Numbered from the stretch's first letter, positions 43,539-56,566 are shown. The stretch is 64,000 nt of DNA from Guyanagaster necrorhizus (GCF_019112545.1 NW_025064899.1:637364-701363); one strand, 5' to 3'. Numbers and translations: made by a program. The notes: generated by a model from the sequence alone, not told the origin.

Positions 43539-45270
43539 CTACCATTTCTCCCACTCTACCGCCCTCTGCTGAATACTGATATAATCAGACAATACTGCCA
43601 CCAGACAACTGTGTCGCATTTTGACGACAGAATCCATAAGTTGCAACATTGTCGGCCTTTGTTCCAGATTCAACAACCGCATTTGAGCAATCATCGTGAG
43701 GAGGAAGATTGCCATTCACAAAGTTGCCTTCAGGAATGATCTGTTCACCTGCAATTTATGTTCAGCATTACCGACAATGAAGTGGAAACTTGAGCAATTA
43801 CCTCGTTAACTTTGTCGATGTACTGAGAATGTCATCATGTAAAAGACAGCTGTACAGTGGTAGTACTATGCACCTCATCAAATGCTTGCATCTGAATTGA
43901 GATCAGAACAGAAGATCATAGAAAATCAAAATTTGGAATACTAACAATTTGTTCACTCTGGATGGTATTCTAGAGCAAAGATCAGAGTGCTAGGTTGAAT
44001 ACAGAATAGATGTTATGCCAACCTGGGCAAAATACTTTCTGAACATGTCATCAAACAAAAAATCTTCATGTAAGGCCTTGAGATGCTACACGGAAGTGTA
44101 TCAGAACATCACTGCCATGATTTAAAAAGAAGTCTACCTTCTCTATGAAACCTTTGACTTCCCTATCCATGTCAGCATTAAGCATCTGACCTAGATACCA
44201 CATATCTGCCTTAAAGGGACAATAGGGTTCATTGACAAGCATTTCCAGAGCATATTCTCTAGCATATTCTCCAGCCCTACCCACATATTCATTAGATAGG
44301 CCAGTGAGTTTCCTGCTCGAAGGGTCTGAGTCTTCATCGAAACAAACTGCGGTCTTGAAATCATTGATATAGTATCAAATAGAAAAGTGAGACTAAAATA
44401 GCCCAGAGATATTAGGTTCCAAAGTCCCATCGGGTTGCTTTCGAGCTCCTGTGGTATCATAAGTGAAATATAGACCACCAATGGCATAGCATGTATGAGA
44501 TGTGCAATCAAGTTGTCATGACAGAACTTGATGCCCTGGAAAAAAAGAGCAGGGGGTGGGTTCACTTATACTGTGGAGTGCCTTGATAGATATCGCACCT
44601 TGAATACCTGCATCAAATAATCCAGTATCTTGGCTATGTTGTAGAACCATGGCATGTATGTGGCACTGAAGAAAAGCAGAGGGAAAATGATGAATCTAAG
44701 TCTATTGAATTCAAGCTCATTCAAAAAAGGAAGAGTATAATTGTCTCCTCAAAAAGCAGACTGTCCTGTGGAGAGCTGCTGGAGGGCTTTGTAATGCTCA
44801 TCTCCTGTAGTGTTGCCATCGATACTGATGAGGTGAATGAGAATGTCCTGATTATGAATGGTGCATGCCAGACAGTGGATGTTATTCTGAATACTCTGTA
44901 ATAAGCAGACTGAACTGTGAAAATACAAAAACTGAAACATACAAGTTGGCCAAAGTCTGGTTTGTAAATGATAATACCAGGCTCGCATTGATAATGAGTC
45001 AAGAAGGTGAAACCATCAGGGTGATGAGGTTCATCATTGGATAGAGTTAGCATTAGATGATGGTGGTCCAAGTCTCCTCAGCCCCATTCATACAGAGTTA
45101 CCCACAATGTGTAACTATGTTCCTGAAAGAATTTTTAAAGTGGCTCAGGTTTCCAGAGGTCATATGGTTGACTACCCTCCAGCTTCCAGCATCTGTCATA
45201 CCATTCTTGTATTGTCTTAGGCCATACAAAATGTGTCATAGATCGCTCACATGGAAGGTGGTCAATAAAG
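43539..45270 (-). pseudogene. Kinase-like gene, copy B
   Basis: Minus strand, multi-exon, truncated at the N-terminus. Blocks in order: a region reading IQEWYDRCWKLEG, PYDLWKPEP and HSYTLWVTLY (45250-45080); HPDGFTFLTHYQCEPG; EFNRLRFIIFPLL as a hinge-like block (about 44710-44680); GIKFCHDNLIAHL (about 44540), which stands where HRD is expected; TVCFDEDSD; EYALEMLVN, then YCPFKADMWYLGQML (subdomains VIII-IX, 44270-44180); and the C-terminal LEQRPTM block ending at TAG 43539. The family is a divergent Agaricomycete kinase group. Several TGA codons interrupt exons at Arg positions of sister copies. Probably dead. Confidence 0.6.
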
Positions 45271-46668
45271 AGGGTCACTAATGAACTTTGGCACACCTTT
45301 AAAAGATTAAAACTCTATCTTATTAAGATTGGGGGGTTAGTACAAATTCTTTGATTGACAAATGAAACAACCTCATGTGATAGGTGCTGTGGGGTGGAAC
45401 TTCTGGACTGGAACTGCTCTCCTGAGCCATAACCAGATGTTCGGCCCATTTTCTATTAGATTGAAGTCTCTCAATTTCACTAGGAGCTGGAACTTGAAGT
45501 GTTCAGCTGTGGGTTCCTAGAAGCTGCAGAGTGGATGCTATCTGGAGTCCTACCAAACATGCTGTTTTGCAATTGTCTCAATTCTGCTTGATGCTGTGAC
45601 TCATAGACTTGGGTATCTTCACATGACATGGCTGCTATTCAGACTGTAAATGTGCCTAAATGAACCTGTTTCTCGATGAGAGCCTTGTTAGATTAGCAAT
45701 AGGTCTTTAGTTCAGTTGAAGAACCTGAAATTAGTCAAGCACTTCGGATTCTGATTGTCTGATGACCCTGGCCACTTATCACTTGAGCCTTGAAGCTTGA
45801 AGGATACAGTAGGCACCTGTTCAGGTGGTGTTTCATTTAGAAACCTCTCTCATTATCTCTGCAATATATCTATTTAAAAAATGCAGCTATTTGGACACTT
45901 TTCAAGGCATATATGTGGCCCAGGACCATATAAATGTCACTATGGTGGGACATCTTATTACTCCCCATCAGTGTCTTTGTTCAAAAAGACTTCTCCCTCA
46001 TTCTTGCAAATTGTCGGCATACTATGGTTGGCTTCATCTATATCCATCCCAATGGCTGGCATGTTGGGGAAAGGATAAACCATATGATACAGACAGTCAG
46101 TTTTATCATCTCTTGGATACCCTCTCTCAGTGTTTGATCAATCTATTTGACCAGCCTCTAGATATATGGCATCATGCATTATGTCCTACAGTTTAGTAAT
46201 GGTGTGATAGTTCAGTGCTCTGCCACCACTTGTAGAGAGGTGTAAGTACCAATGTTATGATCAAACGAAGTGGACTTGGGCTTACGGTGTGCTTATAGGC
46301 CTGTAGAGACACTTCTGACCCTTCCTCCAAACTAGATGTCTCACAAGTCACAGAATCAGACACACCAACATTGCTTGTACCTTTCTATTGCTCAAGTCTC
46401 TTGCTTTCCTATGCAGCCCTACTTAGTTGTTCTTACCAAATGACAATCTCACCCCACTCATACTAAGTATCCTTGCTCATGTACTGTTTAAGTTAATCAA
46501 AATGTCATGGATGCACCAGGATCCTACATTAGTAGCTCAAGCTGTGCAATGTTGCAGGCATCCTGCATGTCGTTGACTTGGTAATTACCCTGGAGGAGAT
46601 ATGCAGCACAATAGCAGACATAGAAAGTTGCTCATGAAACAAACTATTTGCAACATCTTGTGGTCCAT
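45271..46668 (-). other. Possible decayed gene of unknown function
   Basis: Minus-strand blocks with coding character: LNETPPEQVPTVSFKLQGSS near 45840-45780, MSCEDTQVYESQHQAELRQL near 45630, and SEIERLQSNRKWAEHLVMAQ near 45480, the last two joined only if a short intron or frameshift lies near 45500. I do not recognise the protein. The remainder to 46668 holds no motif I can name. Confidence 0.3.
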
Positions 46669-48472
46669 TGACATGCCCTCTCCATGTTCAGGCATGTAAA
46701 ATTGCGAAAATTGCGAATACATGGACTGCATTCCAGTCCAGTAAGCATGTAACAGAAAATAGGACTAGAGTGCACAGAAACCTAGCTATCATAATGCTAA
46801 ACTGAAGTAACAATAAGCAGAGTGCATGGCCTAGTAACAGACTAATACCAGAGGGGTTAGGCTGCATGTGAGGTCCCAGCACTTGGCCCTAAATGTGCCA
46901 ATACTATTACAAGAGGACATGCTAAAAATAAAAAGACTACAATCAAAATATGATCGGCAATTCTGATCACATTGATCAAAGATGCACAGCCATTGATGCA
47001 CTGATAGGACATGCTTTAGAACAGAGAACTGAGACCCAAAGAAAGATATCTGAGTAAATGGGTATTGAATGGAGAAATAGAATGATGACAACAAAGTAAT
47101 AAGTAGAGGAATATTACTCCAGGAATGAATAGCATGCATACTTATGGTGCCTTAGCACACATAACACAGCAAGAGACTCTGCATCATACTGAGAAATGGC
47201 ACCTTTAGTGAGTCAGATAGAATGACTGGCTGGATACAGGGAAGCAGGACATAGCTATTGTGGCTGACTTCTGGCATGAGAGATAACCCTGGGGATCTGG
47301 AACAGTTTACTGCTGTCAGAGATGTCACTGGAGAAATAGGAAAGCAAGCAGACCTGATGAGGCCAGCTAGCCAATGTCAGCTAGTGAAGGAACAGCAGGC
47401 ACAGCCCTCACCCAGAAGAGAATAAACATGGTGACTGCAATATGTGTGTGAATAATACTCATGGAATCTGGCATGGAGTCCCACACTTTGAGGATACTAT
47501 AGTAGGATTGTATTAGTAAGTATCATAGTACAGTATTTAAATATGGTATTGTATGAGTAGAGTGGAAGTTTTCCAACCCCCCACAGTTGCAGTGTATTGG
47601 GCACAGAAAGCCTTGCACTCTAGCTCCGGGTTTGTGTTAGTAACTCCAGGCAAGAGAATAAACTTATTATTGAATATCATTGAGAGAGCTGTGAGAACTA
47701 AGTGGGGCATTGAAGCTCATGAAGAACTTGGGCCCAGTTTGATAAGAGGTTTTGGATTGCACTTTAACCTGAGAATAAGAGAGTGGTGTCTGAAGGGCAT
47801 CATCTTGAGTTTTTGAGGTATTTGTGATGTGTGACACTACAGGTGGCAGAGGTTCAAACCCTTTGGCTTGATTAGTGTGTGCTTTTGTGTTATTTCCACA
47901 GATTGACAGAGGTTCAAACCCTTTGGTCTGTCAGACAGGGTTTTATTGTGTTTGTATCTCTGGATCACATAGGTTTGAATCCTGTGGGTCTACAATTGGT
48001 TTGGAAGCTTGTGAACAGAGATCTGTGCTTTTGGTCACTTGTGGATGTGTTTGTGATTGGTTTTTGCTTAGAGCATGAAGCTTTGAGTTGTGTATTGTGT
48101 GTGTTAGGGATTTGAGTTGATCTGAGCTGTGCTTGAAACCATTTGAGAGTTTTGAAGGAGTGTTTCGATGTATTGTATTGAACTGCAGTACCCTTTGCCT
48201 TGAGGCCCAGCAACACCAGTTGCTACCTCTTGTTTTGATAAAACAAAACATTTTGAGACTTAGAAAGGCTTCAGACAGTTGTAAGCATGCTATTACTGTT
48301 CACACACTGTGATCTCATTGAAGAAGACAATTATATTTGTTGATTGCTACTTTTATCACATTATAATCCCCCCATGAACTAAGAGTTTTGTGTGTGTGTT
48401 GGTGTGAGTGTGGACAGTGGATAATGCTCTGCTGTATCTGTTTCCACCTTGCATGTGCTCAGATCCTCTTCA
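46669..48472 (-). repeat. L18 LTR copy 4
   Basis: About 1804 bp, TGACATGCCC to CCTCTTCA on the plus strand, colinear with copy 1 (9829-11642). GGTTYRAACC-type motifs occur near 47850, 47910 and 47970. A TATTTAAATA box is near 47535. No target duplication found. Confidence 0.75.
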
Positions 48473-48847
48473 CTGTATATGACCCTTCTTCTGGTAGACT
48501 TTCAATGACAATCTGAGGAGATTCCAGTGACTGTATTGACCATGAACTTTTGATCAAACTATCTGGAGATCAAGCTATATTCCTCAATCTTTGTCTTTGT
48601 CAGGCATCTGGATATCATACATAGTATCGGGCATCATGCACCATCTAATGAATGATAGAATACAGGTTTTCACAATGATAATAAGCAAAGTATATCTTTG
48701 TCGACAGGAATCCACAAGCTTCACACAAAGAGTGTATCCGAGCATCGGTCTCATTTAAGAGATGAAGAAGTCAGAGTCAAGTCCATTCTAGCTGATGACA
48801 CAATAAGCTCATTGTTGGCAATTTCATCTATGATATACAGCCAATTT
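48473..48847. repeat. Segment shared with 1-130 and, inverted, with 42490-42700
   Basis: 48590-48847 carries the block AAGTATATCTTYRTC, CACAGGAATCCACAAGCTT and AAGAGTGTATCCGAG, present at 1-65 and partly, in inverse orientation, near 42530. It lies just past the 3' end of kinase copies A and C. A plus-strand frame with SVSEHRSHLRDEEV and LADDTISSLLAI is shared with the window start, so a convergent gene is possible. Confidence 0.4.
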
Positions 48848-50600
48848 CTACCACTTCTCTCACTCTACCGCCCTCCACTGAATACCAATATAATCAGACA
48901 ATACCACTGCTGGACAACTGCATTGCATTTCAACAACAGAATCCACAAGTTGCAACATCGTCAGCCTTAGTTCCAGATTTGACGACCACATTTGAGCAAT
49001 CATCATGAGGAGCAACATTGCCATTTGCAAAGTTGCCTTCAGGAACGATCCATTCACCTGCAATTTATATTCAGCATCTTCGACAATGGAGTGGAAACTC
49101 AAGCAATTACCTTGTTGATTTTGCCAATATATTGAAAATATCATCATGTAAAAGATGGCTGTACAGTAGTGGTGCTATGCACCTCATTGAATGCTTGCAT
49201 CTGAATTGAGATCAGAACAGAAGGTGGTAGAAAATCAAAGTTGGGAATACTAACAATTTGTTCACTTTGGATGCCTTCCTAGAATAGAGCTCAGGGCATC
49301 AAGTTGAATACAGAATAGATGTTACACTGACCTGGGCAAAGTACTTTCCAAACACGTCATCAAACAAAAAATCTTCATGTAAGGCCTTGAGATGCTACAA
49401 GGAAATGGGGGTCAGAACAGCACAGCCATGATCTAGAAAGGAGTCTACCTTCTCCAAGAACCCTTTGACCTCCCTATCTATGTCAGCATTAAGCATCTGA
49501 CCTAAATACCACATGTCTGTCTTAAAAGAACAATACGGATCACCAACGAGCATTTCCAGAGCATACTCTCTGGCATATTCTCTGATCCTATCTACTCAGA
49601 CATTCAGTAGGCCGGTAATTTTCCTGCTTGAAGGATCCAAGTCTTCATCAAAACAAACTGTGGTCTTGAAATCATTGATATAGTATTGAATAGGGAAGTG
49701 AGATTGAAATAGCCCAGTGACATCAGTTTCTGTAGTCCCCACAGGTTGCATCTGACATCCTAGGAAGTTGAAAAGAATATTATCACTGTCAAGATCCTAG
49801 GGTTTCATCAGTAAAGTACAGACCACCATGGTCAAAGTGCATATGAGGTGTGCAATCAAGTTGTCATGACAGAACTTGATGCCCTGGAAAAAGAAAACAG
49901 GATTCAGATAAAGTACAGAATGTCTCAATGGACACCATACCTTGAATATTTGTACCAAATAATCCAGTATCTCATCCATGTTGTAGAACCATGGAATATC
50001 CCCAATGGAAAGCAGAGGGAAAATGATGAATCTGAGTCTGTTGAATTCAAGTTCATTCAAGAAAGGAAGGGCATAGTTATCTCCTCAAAAAGCAGTCTGT
50101 CCTTTGCAGAGCTGCTGGATGGCTTTATAGTGCTCATCTCCTGTGGTGTTGCCATTGATACTGATTAGATGAATGAGAACATCCTGATTGTGTATAGTGC
50201 ACATGGCACAGTGGATATTTTTCTAAATGATTGGTAATGAGCAGACTGAACTGAAAAAATACAAAAACTGAAATGTACAAGTTGGCCAAAGTCCAGTTTG
50301 TAAATAACAATACCCAGCTCACATTGATAACAAGTCACAAAGGTGAAACCATCAGGTCAGCGAGGTTTGTTGCTTGCTGGAGTAAGTGTTAGATGATGGT
50401 GGTCTGAGTCCTCCAAGCCACATTCATACAGAGTTACCCATAAGGTGTAACCATGTTCTTTGAAGAATTTTTGGAGTGGCTCATGCTTCTAGAGGTCGTA
50501 TGGCCAACTGCCTTCCAGCTTCCAGCATCTTTTGCACCATTTGTGTAATGTCTTAGGCCATTCAAAAGACAGGATGATAGGGTCAGGCACTGTGAGTGGA
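48848..50600 (-). pseudogene. Kinase-like gene, copy C
   Basis: Minus strand. Same block order as copy B: PYDL and FFKEHGYTLWVTLYECG (50540-50420), DGFTFVTCYQCELG, NELEFNRLRFIIFPLLSIGD (about 50040), an intron with GT and AG ends, GIKFCHDNLIAHL (about 49870), TTVCFDEDLDPSSRKITGL, EYALEMLVGDPYC, MWYLGQMLNADIDREVKGFL and the end at TAG 48848. TGA or TAG codons interrupt exons (for example after PISL). CpG is almost absent compared with copy A, where the shared C-terminal part keeps it. Likely a pseudogene. Confidence 0.6.
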
Positions 50601-51160
50601 TGAGAAGTATGGACAAGGAAAGAACAAGAATGGGTGGCACAGTCAACACACCACTCCTAATAGATTAGAACTCCTCATGATAATGTTTCCACAGTCATTT
50701 CTGGCATGATATAGTAAACATGAGTGCTACAAATGAGGGCAGTCACTATGAAGGACCTATGCAGATAATTATATGAGATATGTGCCTCTAAGCAGTAGTC
50801 TATAGGCTTTTGACACTTATGCATTTTTCTTCGGAGACTTTTTAACATTTGAAATTCCACTTCAGGCTCTGAAATTGCTCTATAAAAAGCAAGAAAGAAG
50901 TGGAAGAAAAGTGGTGATAGGAGACAAGTTAGAGTTAATGGAGCTGATGGAATCATCTGACCCCAATCCTGTAAGCAGACTCTGACAAGCCAGGAGAATC
51001 ACCCCTTTCCAAGACATTGTCACTCTCACATCGCATGGCGATGTTAAATAATGGCAGTATGTTATATTGGTATCAACTTGATAAGTACAAATGGTATAGG
51101 CCATGAAATACTGCATATCTACTATGCATATTATCAAACATTGAGTGTCTTCTCATGTAT
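50601..51160. other. Spacer between kinase copies C and D, no gene seen
   Basis: Short frames only (93 and 85 aa, minus) without motifs. CpG-poor, AT-rich. Confidence 0.35.
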
Positions 51161-52188
51161 TGCAGGAGACATATCTTTTGCATCTAGCACTGATACACCC
51201 CATTGTCGATGCTCCTCCTAACAGAAATGTCTGCAGAATGTCACATCTTAGCTCTGTTGTTGCTTCTTAGTTGACGAGAGGAGAGAGGAGGTTAACGATG
51301 GTGTTGGTATTGGTAGGAAGCTGAAAGTCTTACTACCACCATCATCTAACTCAGGGACTCTCCCCTCTCTGTGAGGTCCTTGGCAACTGGCTGGTCCCTT
51401 CTCACCATTGAACTTTATGAAACTACAAGAAATGTCTCCAGGACACCACAAAGGTCACATGAATTCTGAGGTAAGTAATCTCAGTATTATTCATTAATGT
51501 TTAGTGCTGACCTCTGATACAGATCAGCACTACGTAGTGTAACATACTTTTGCTCTATCTGCAGCAAGAAAAAATGGCCAACAATCTATTCACTCCCACC
51601 CACTTCTGTGCTCACATCACCTACTTCTCACTGTGGTGGCTGTAGCATATTGTATGGGCTATGGATAATGGACAAGCTGATTCTCAACCTACATTCATGG
51701 TTGAAAGAAATGTTGTGGATGTTAGACATTCAGTGTTGGAGAGCTCTCTACTTTCTTAGCGAACTTGAAGGACTATTTGGTCTGGTTTAGCCAGTTCAGA
51801 GGCAAAGATATGTCAGAAGGTGTGTCTTTTTTGGTATTTGGGTGCTCTCTGCAGCTCGCCAATGAACTTCTGTAGTTTACTTCATTAGTAATGAGGATAT
51901 TATAATAACAGACTTACATGAGGATCACAAAATCACTAATATGAAGATTTTTATTTGATACATCATTCAGCACAGGGCACAGAAGCATTGAGCACTATCT
52001 GAGGAATTTTTAGTCTCCCCAACATAAACAGATCTCTTGACAGACAAGGACTAGAAAGTGGGAATAGCCTGGCATCATTTTAATATTCTCTAGAGTCTCT
52101 GCTCGCTGACCTTCAAATTTGTGACTAAGGTATAATGTCTGCATATCATTTGAAGTATGTGACTGTAGTCCAGCTCAATTGATGAATA
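51161..52188 (+). other. CpG-poor copy of the 1791-2480 segment, plus spacer
   Basis: 51170-51620 aligns with 1800-2210, including the donor-like GTAAGTAATC at 51471 and the acceptor-like CTGCAG before ATGG at 51574. Differences are mostly CpG to TG or CA. From about 51830 to 52188 nothing was identified. Confidence 0.3.
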
Positions 52189-53930
52189 TTACCACTTTTT
52201 CCATTCCATGGCCCTCCTTTTAATACCAATGTATTCGGACAATACCACTGGAGAGTTGCTTTTCTGCAAAGTCGTGATGCAGTCTAAAAGTTCTTGGAGC
52301 AATGGTCTTTGTTCAGGTTTCGGTAACCACATTTGTGCAATCATGATGAGTAGAGAATATGCTATCCTTGTGGTCAGTAGGATGGAAGACCCATTACCTG
52401 CAATGCATAACATATGTGAATGGAAAAAGAAAAGAAAACACACTCACTTCAGTGCTTTTGTTCATGTACTGTGAAGATCATGTCATTAAGATATGTCACA
52501 GTGGGATTGGGATACAACATACCTCATCGAACACTTGCATCTAAGATTCACATTAGTATCAGATGAGAGACTAAGGGTAGGATGCGTATCATCTTTTCTG
52601 TTTCTAAGATGTCCTAAGAAGGAGTTTAGCATGTCAAAATCAATATGACATTCTCTGCTTGCCTAGGCAAAGTACATTCCAAATACATCATCAAACGTTG
52701 CATCTTCTCAGGCAGCTTTCAGTTGCTGCATGAGAAAATTAAGCATTAATACACTGTTGGTCCAAGACACACTCTTTATCTTCTCCACGAAACCTTTGAC
52801 TTCTGTATCCATGTCAGCATTAAGCATTTGATCTAAATACCACACATCTGCCTTAAAGGGACAATATGGATCACCAACGAGCATTTCTGGCACATATTGT
52901 CTACTATATTCCCTAATCCCACCTACTTGGATGTTGGATAGGCTGGTAATTTTCCTGCTCGCAGGATCTGAGTCTGTGTCAAAACAAACTGTGGTTTCAA
53001 AATCATTGATATAGTATTGAATAGGGAAGTGAGATCAAAATGGTCCAGTGACATCAGGGTCCATAGTTCCATTGGGTCTCATTCGAGATATTTGAAAGTT
53101 GAAGAGAATATTATCACTATCAAGATCCTGGGGCTTCATGAGTGAAATATAGACCCCTCATGGAATAGCATGTACGAGATGTGCAATCAAGTTGTCATGA
53201 CAGAACTTGGTGCCCTGGAAAAAGAAAATGGGTTTCATGTAAACTACTGAATATCTCGATGGATGCCATACCTTGAATATTTGTACCAAATAATCCAGTA
53301 TCTCAGCCATATTGTGGAACCATAGTATGTATCTGCTGAAGGTAAGCAGAGGGAAAACAATGAATCTGAGTCCATTGAATTCGAGCTTGTTCAAGAGAGA
53401 AAGCAAGTAATTATCTCCTCGAAATGCGGTCTGTCCTTTGGAGAGGTGCTGGATGGCTTTGTAGTGCTCATCTCCTGAGGAGTCACCCTCAATGCTGACC
53501 AGACAAATGAGAACATCCTGATTATACATGGTGCATGCTGCACAGTGGATGTTATTCTGAATACTCTGTCATGAGCAGAAGGAACTAAAAGCAAACACTG
53601 TCAAATGCACAAGATGGCTAAAGTTCAGTTTGTGAATGACAATGCCAGGCTTGCATTGATAATGAGTCACAAAGGTGTAACCATCAGGTCAGCAAGGTTT
53701 GTCATTTGATGGCATAAGTGTTAGATGGTGGTGGTCCCAGTCTCCCAAGCCATGTTCATACAGAGTTACCCATAATGTGTAACCATATTCCTGAAAGAAT
53801 TTTTGAAGTGGCTCAGGTTTCCAGAGGTCGTATAGCCAACTGCCCTCTGGCTTCCAGCATCTTTCATGCCATTCTTGTATGGTCTTGGGCCATTTGAAAG
53901 ATGCTATGACAGGGCCAGGCAGTGTTGTTG
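52189..53930 (-). pseudogene. Kinase-like gene, copy D
   Basis: Minus strand, the best preserved internal copy. Blocks: IQEWHERCWKPEG and EYGYTLWVTLYEHGLGD (53890-53740); DGYTFVTHYQCKPG; DVLICLVSIEGDSSGDEHYK (about 53510); NGLRFIVFPLL; DYLVQIFK, then an intron of about 60 nt ending TTTTTCCAG; GTKFCHDNLIAHL (about 53195); LDSDNILFNF; YINDFETTVCFDTDSDPASR; YVPEMLVGDPYCPFKADVWY (subdomains VIII-IX); and a C-terminal PKPEQRP block ending at TAA 52189. Three TGA codons (after HAIP, TGPF and QLKAA) lie where sister copies have sense codons, each one transition from CGA. The DFG position reads DFE, and no HRD Asp is present, so even the ancestor may have been an atypical kinase. Confidence 0.65.
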
Positions 53931-54365
53931 GAGGAGATGTACAAGGAACAAACCAGAATGGTTGACACTGTCAATGCACCATGCTCAATAGATTAGAACT
54001 CCACATGGTTCAAATCAAGAGATAATGAGCCCACAGTCATTTCTAGCACTACATGAAGATTAGCATTACAAAGGATGGCAGACACAGTCAACTACCTATG
54101 ATGACAACTCTTTAAGAGCTGTGTATATAATGTGTTAGGGCTGGGCACCATACTGTATATGGTATACGGCCATCAAACCAGGTCTCAGATAGCTATGGAA
54201 CTATCCATATACCATACCATATTGTCAATTTGAATGCCTTGACGGTGTCCGAGTCAATGCAGGTATCTTATGGCTGTCTATGTCTATCTCTCTCTCATTC
54301 AATTACTTTAAGAACCCATCATCATTCTATATCTAACACCCATGTATGTTACACAGCTTAAGAAC
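53931..54365. other. Spacer between kinase copies D and E
   Basis: No gene. Near 54136-54215 a GGGCTGGGCACCATACTG-type start and an imperfect hairpin (GTATATGGTATAC against CCATATACCATACC) recall ends of hAT-like elements, but no convincing partner end was found. Confidence 0.3.
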
Positions 54366-54425
54366 TACCACCTTTTCCATTCCACTGCTCTCCTTTGAAT
54401 ACCAATACAATCAGATAATGCCATC

Positions 54426-55390
54426 TGGGAGCCAAGCTTTCACAAGGCCAGGACTGAAATGCTGGGAAGTGGCACTAGAATGAATCAACAATGTGTGAGA
54501 TGCACACCACCAAATCACTAACACCAAGTCACAATGCAGTTCAAGGGAGGAATGGCAACACCTGGATCCTCAGTATATAGAGAATGTAATGTTGATAGGG
54601 TGCAATAGAATGTAATTCAATGATATATATTGTGGTTTACTGGGACAAAGTTGTCTGTGTCACTGAACACAACAAAATCTATCTCAAACAGTCTGCCTGG
54701 TGCAGGTTCTGAACTGATACAATATGCCTGGTTGTGACTTATACACAAATACTGGCTGTTCTAAACTGTCTGACACAAACTTTCAGTTGCTTTCTGGAGT
54801 TCTTGGACAAAACAAAGTGATCTGGTCACCACAATACTATTCAAGTTGAGTCTATGACTCAAAGCTCTTAACACAACCCTTACTGTTTGCTTGATAGCAT
54901 TCAGGGGGGGGGAGGGTCAGAAACCTGCTTTTCTCTATACATGACCTGGTATTTATACTTTCTAGCTACCCATGGCTGACTAACATAAACAACTACTGAC
55001 TAATATGCTTGCTGATGCAGCCTGGGAGGCTAAACTCATTCTCTGACAGATATGAGCTCATTTGCATAGCCTGGAAAGTATGAGTTCATATGCAGTTGTT
55101 GGGCAGAGATGAGCTCATTCACAGCTAGCCTGATCAGACAACTGGACTCTACCCAGCCCTTACCAGTATGCTGATCATATGAATCCCCCAGGCCTGAGAA
55201 TCTCCCTTGCTAATTGAAAGGCCTGCTAGTACCCTGGTTGCTATCAGATACTGAGGTGATACCCTTCAAGGGAGTTGGCCCTTTGCCAGGTAATTACTTG
55301 CTTATCATCTCTTACTGTGGCATAGAGTGACTAATCTGGCAGAAAAAAATAAATATATTCAACTTTTCACCAGGTACAGTTGCCCAGCAC
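54426..55390. mobile_element. Unidentified insertion in the kinase E C-terminus
   Basis: Kinase homology stops near 54425 (AATGCCATCTG) and resumes near 55395 (matching the ATCCACAAGTTGCAACATCGTCAG region of copy C). The roughly 960 bp between has no long frame, a run of nine G at about 54905, and no second copy in the window. Ends and target duplication could not be fixed. Confidence 0.4.
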
Positions 55391-56407
55391 ATCAAGGACT
55401 GTATCCAAAAGTTTTGACATGTCTGGCCAATCATTGTCAGCAGAGAAAATGCCAGCTTTAAAGGCTCTTCCAGAAAGGACACATCTGGCTGTAATGCATG
55501 TTCAGTATGGCTAATGACACAGGAGAAATTTAAGCACTCACCTCATTAATTGTGCTCATGCACTGGCTATACTGTTAGTGTTGGAGGATATCCATATATT
55601 TCATCTTACTTTTCAATCACTCATCCTCTATTTACCTTATATATACTTACACCTCCTGTTGTTTTCTGATCACCTATATAGTCCAGCAGTTTCTATCCAT
55701 ATGCCTCAGTCACTTCACCTACATTGTGCCTGACTGAGATACTCACATATATTCTTCTGTCAATAGTTAGGTAAAAGACTGCCTTACATTTGTGATATCA
55801 TGCACCTCACTAAATGCTCACATCTGAATTAAGGTCAGAATGAAACATCATAGAAAATTAAGACTTGAAGGACTAACAATTTCTTCACTCTGGATGGTAT
55901 CCTGGAGAAACTCAGGACATCAGGTTGAATACAGAATAGATGATGATACACCAATCTGTGCAAAGTATTTGCCAAATATATTATCAAACAAAAAATCTTC
56001 ATGAAATGCTTTGAAGTGCTGCATAGAAGAGGGCATCAGAACAGTACATCCATTATCTATAAAGAAGCCTACCTTTTCTATGAAACCTTTAACTTCAGTA
56101 TTCATGTCAATGTTGAGCATTCAGCTCAAATACCACACATCTGCCTTGAATGAGCAATAAAGACCCCTAATGAGCATTTTCATTGCATACTCTCTATCAT
56201 ACTGTCCAATTCTATCCACCTGGACATTTGGAAGTCCAGTGATTTTTCTCCTTTCTGAATCTGAGTCTTCATCAAAACAAACTGCCATATCAAAATTATT
56301 AATATAATATTGAATAAAGAAGTGTGATTGAAATGGTCCAGAGACATTAGATTCCTTAGTCTCATCAGGCTCCATTCAACACCCTAGGAAGTTGAAAAGT
56401 GTGTTAT

Positions 56408-56554
56408 TGTTGAAGTAGCACACCCTCCATGTCACTCTTACCTTATATAATCATAGCTACTAATACTGGAGATCGAAAGTCAACACTTATTAGCTTTTGA
56501 CTTTTGACTCCAGACTTGGCTTTCCCTGCTGTGCTACACAACCTGCTCTCAACA
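56408..56554 (+). repeat. C3 5' LTR
   Basis: 147 bp, TGTTGAAGTAGC to GCTCTCAACA. Differences from its mate include three sites where TG in one LTR faces CA in the other, implying an ancestral CpG hit on opposite strands. Confidence 0.95.
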
Positions 56555-56566
56555 GGTTATGGGCCC
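56555..56566 (+). promoter_or_regulatory. C3 primer-binding site, initiator tRNA-Met anticodon type
   Basis: GGTTATGGGCCC directly follows the LTR. Its complement, GGGCCCATAACC, has the CAT anticodon context of eukaryotic initiator tRNA-Met, whose loop region reads close to GGGCTCATAACC. Drosophila copia is known to prime from a half molecule of this tRNA. The target is inferred; no tRNA gene lies in the window to compare. Confidence 0.6.

Noticed and set aside
41009..48472. A complete element bounded by the L18-type sequences at 41-42 kb and 46.7-48.5 kb
   Set aside because: The interior holds a kinase copy and no retroviral domains, and the first LTR is better explained as belonging to C1.
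54138..55396. hAT-like transposon bounded by GCTGGGCA words
   Set aside because: The end words match over about eight bases only, no 8 bp duplication flanks them, and the last exon of kinase E lies between them.
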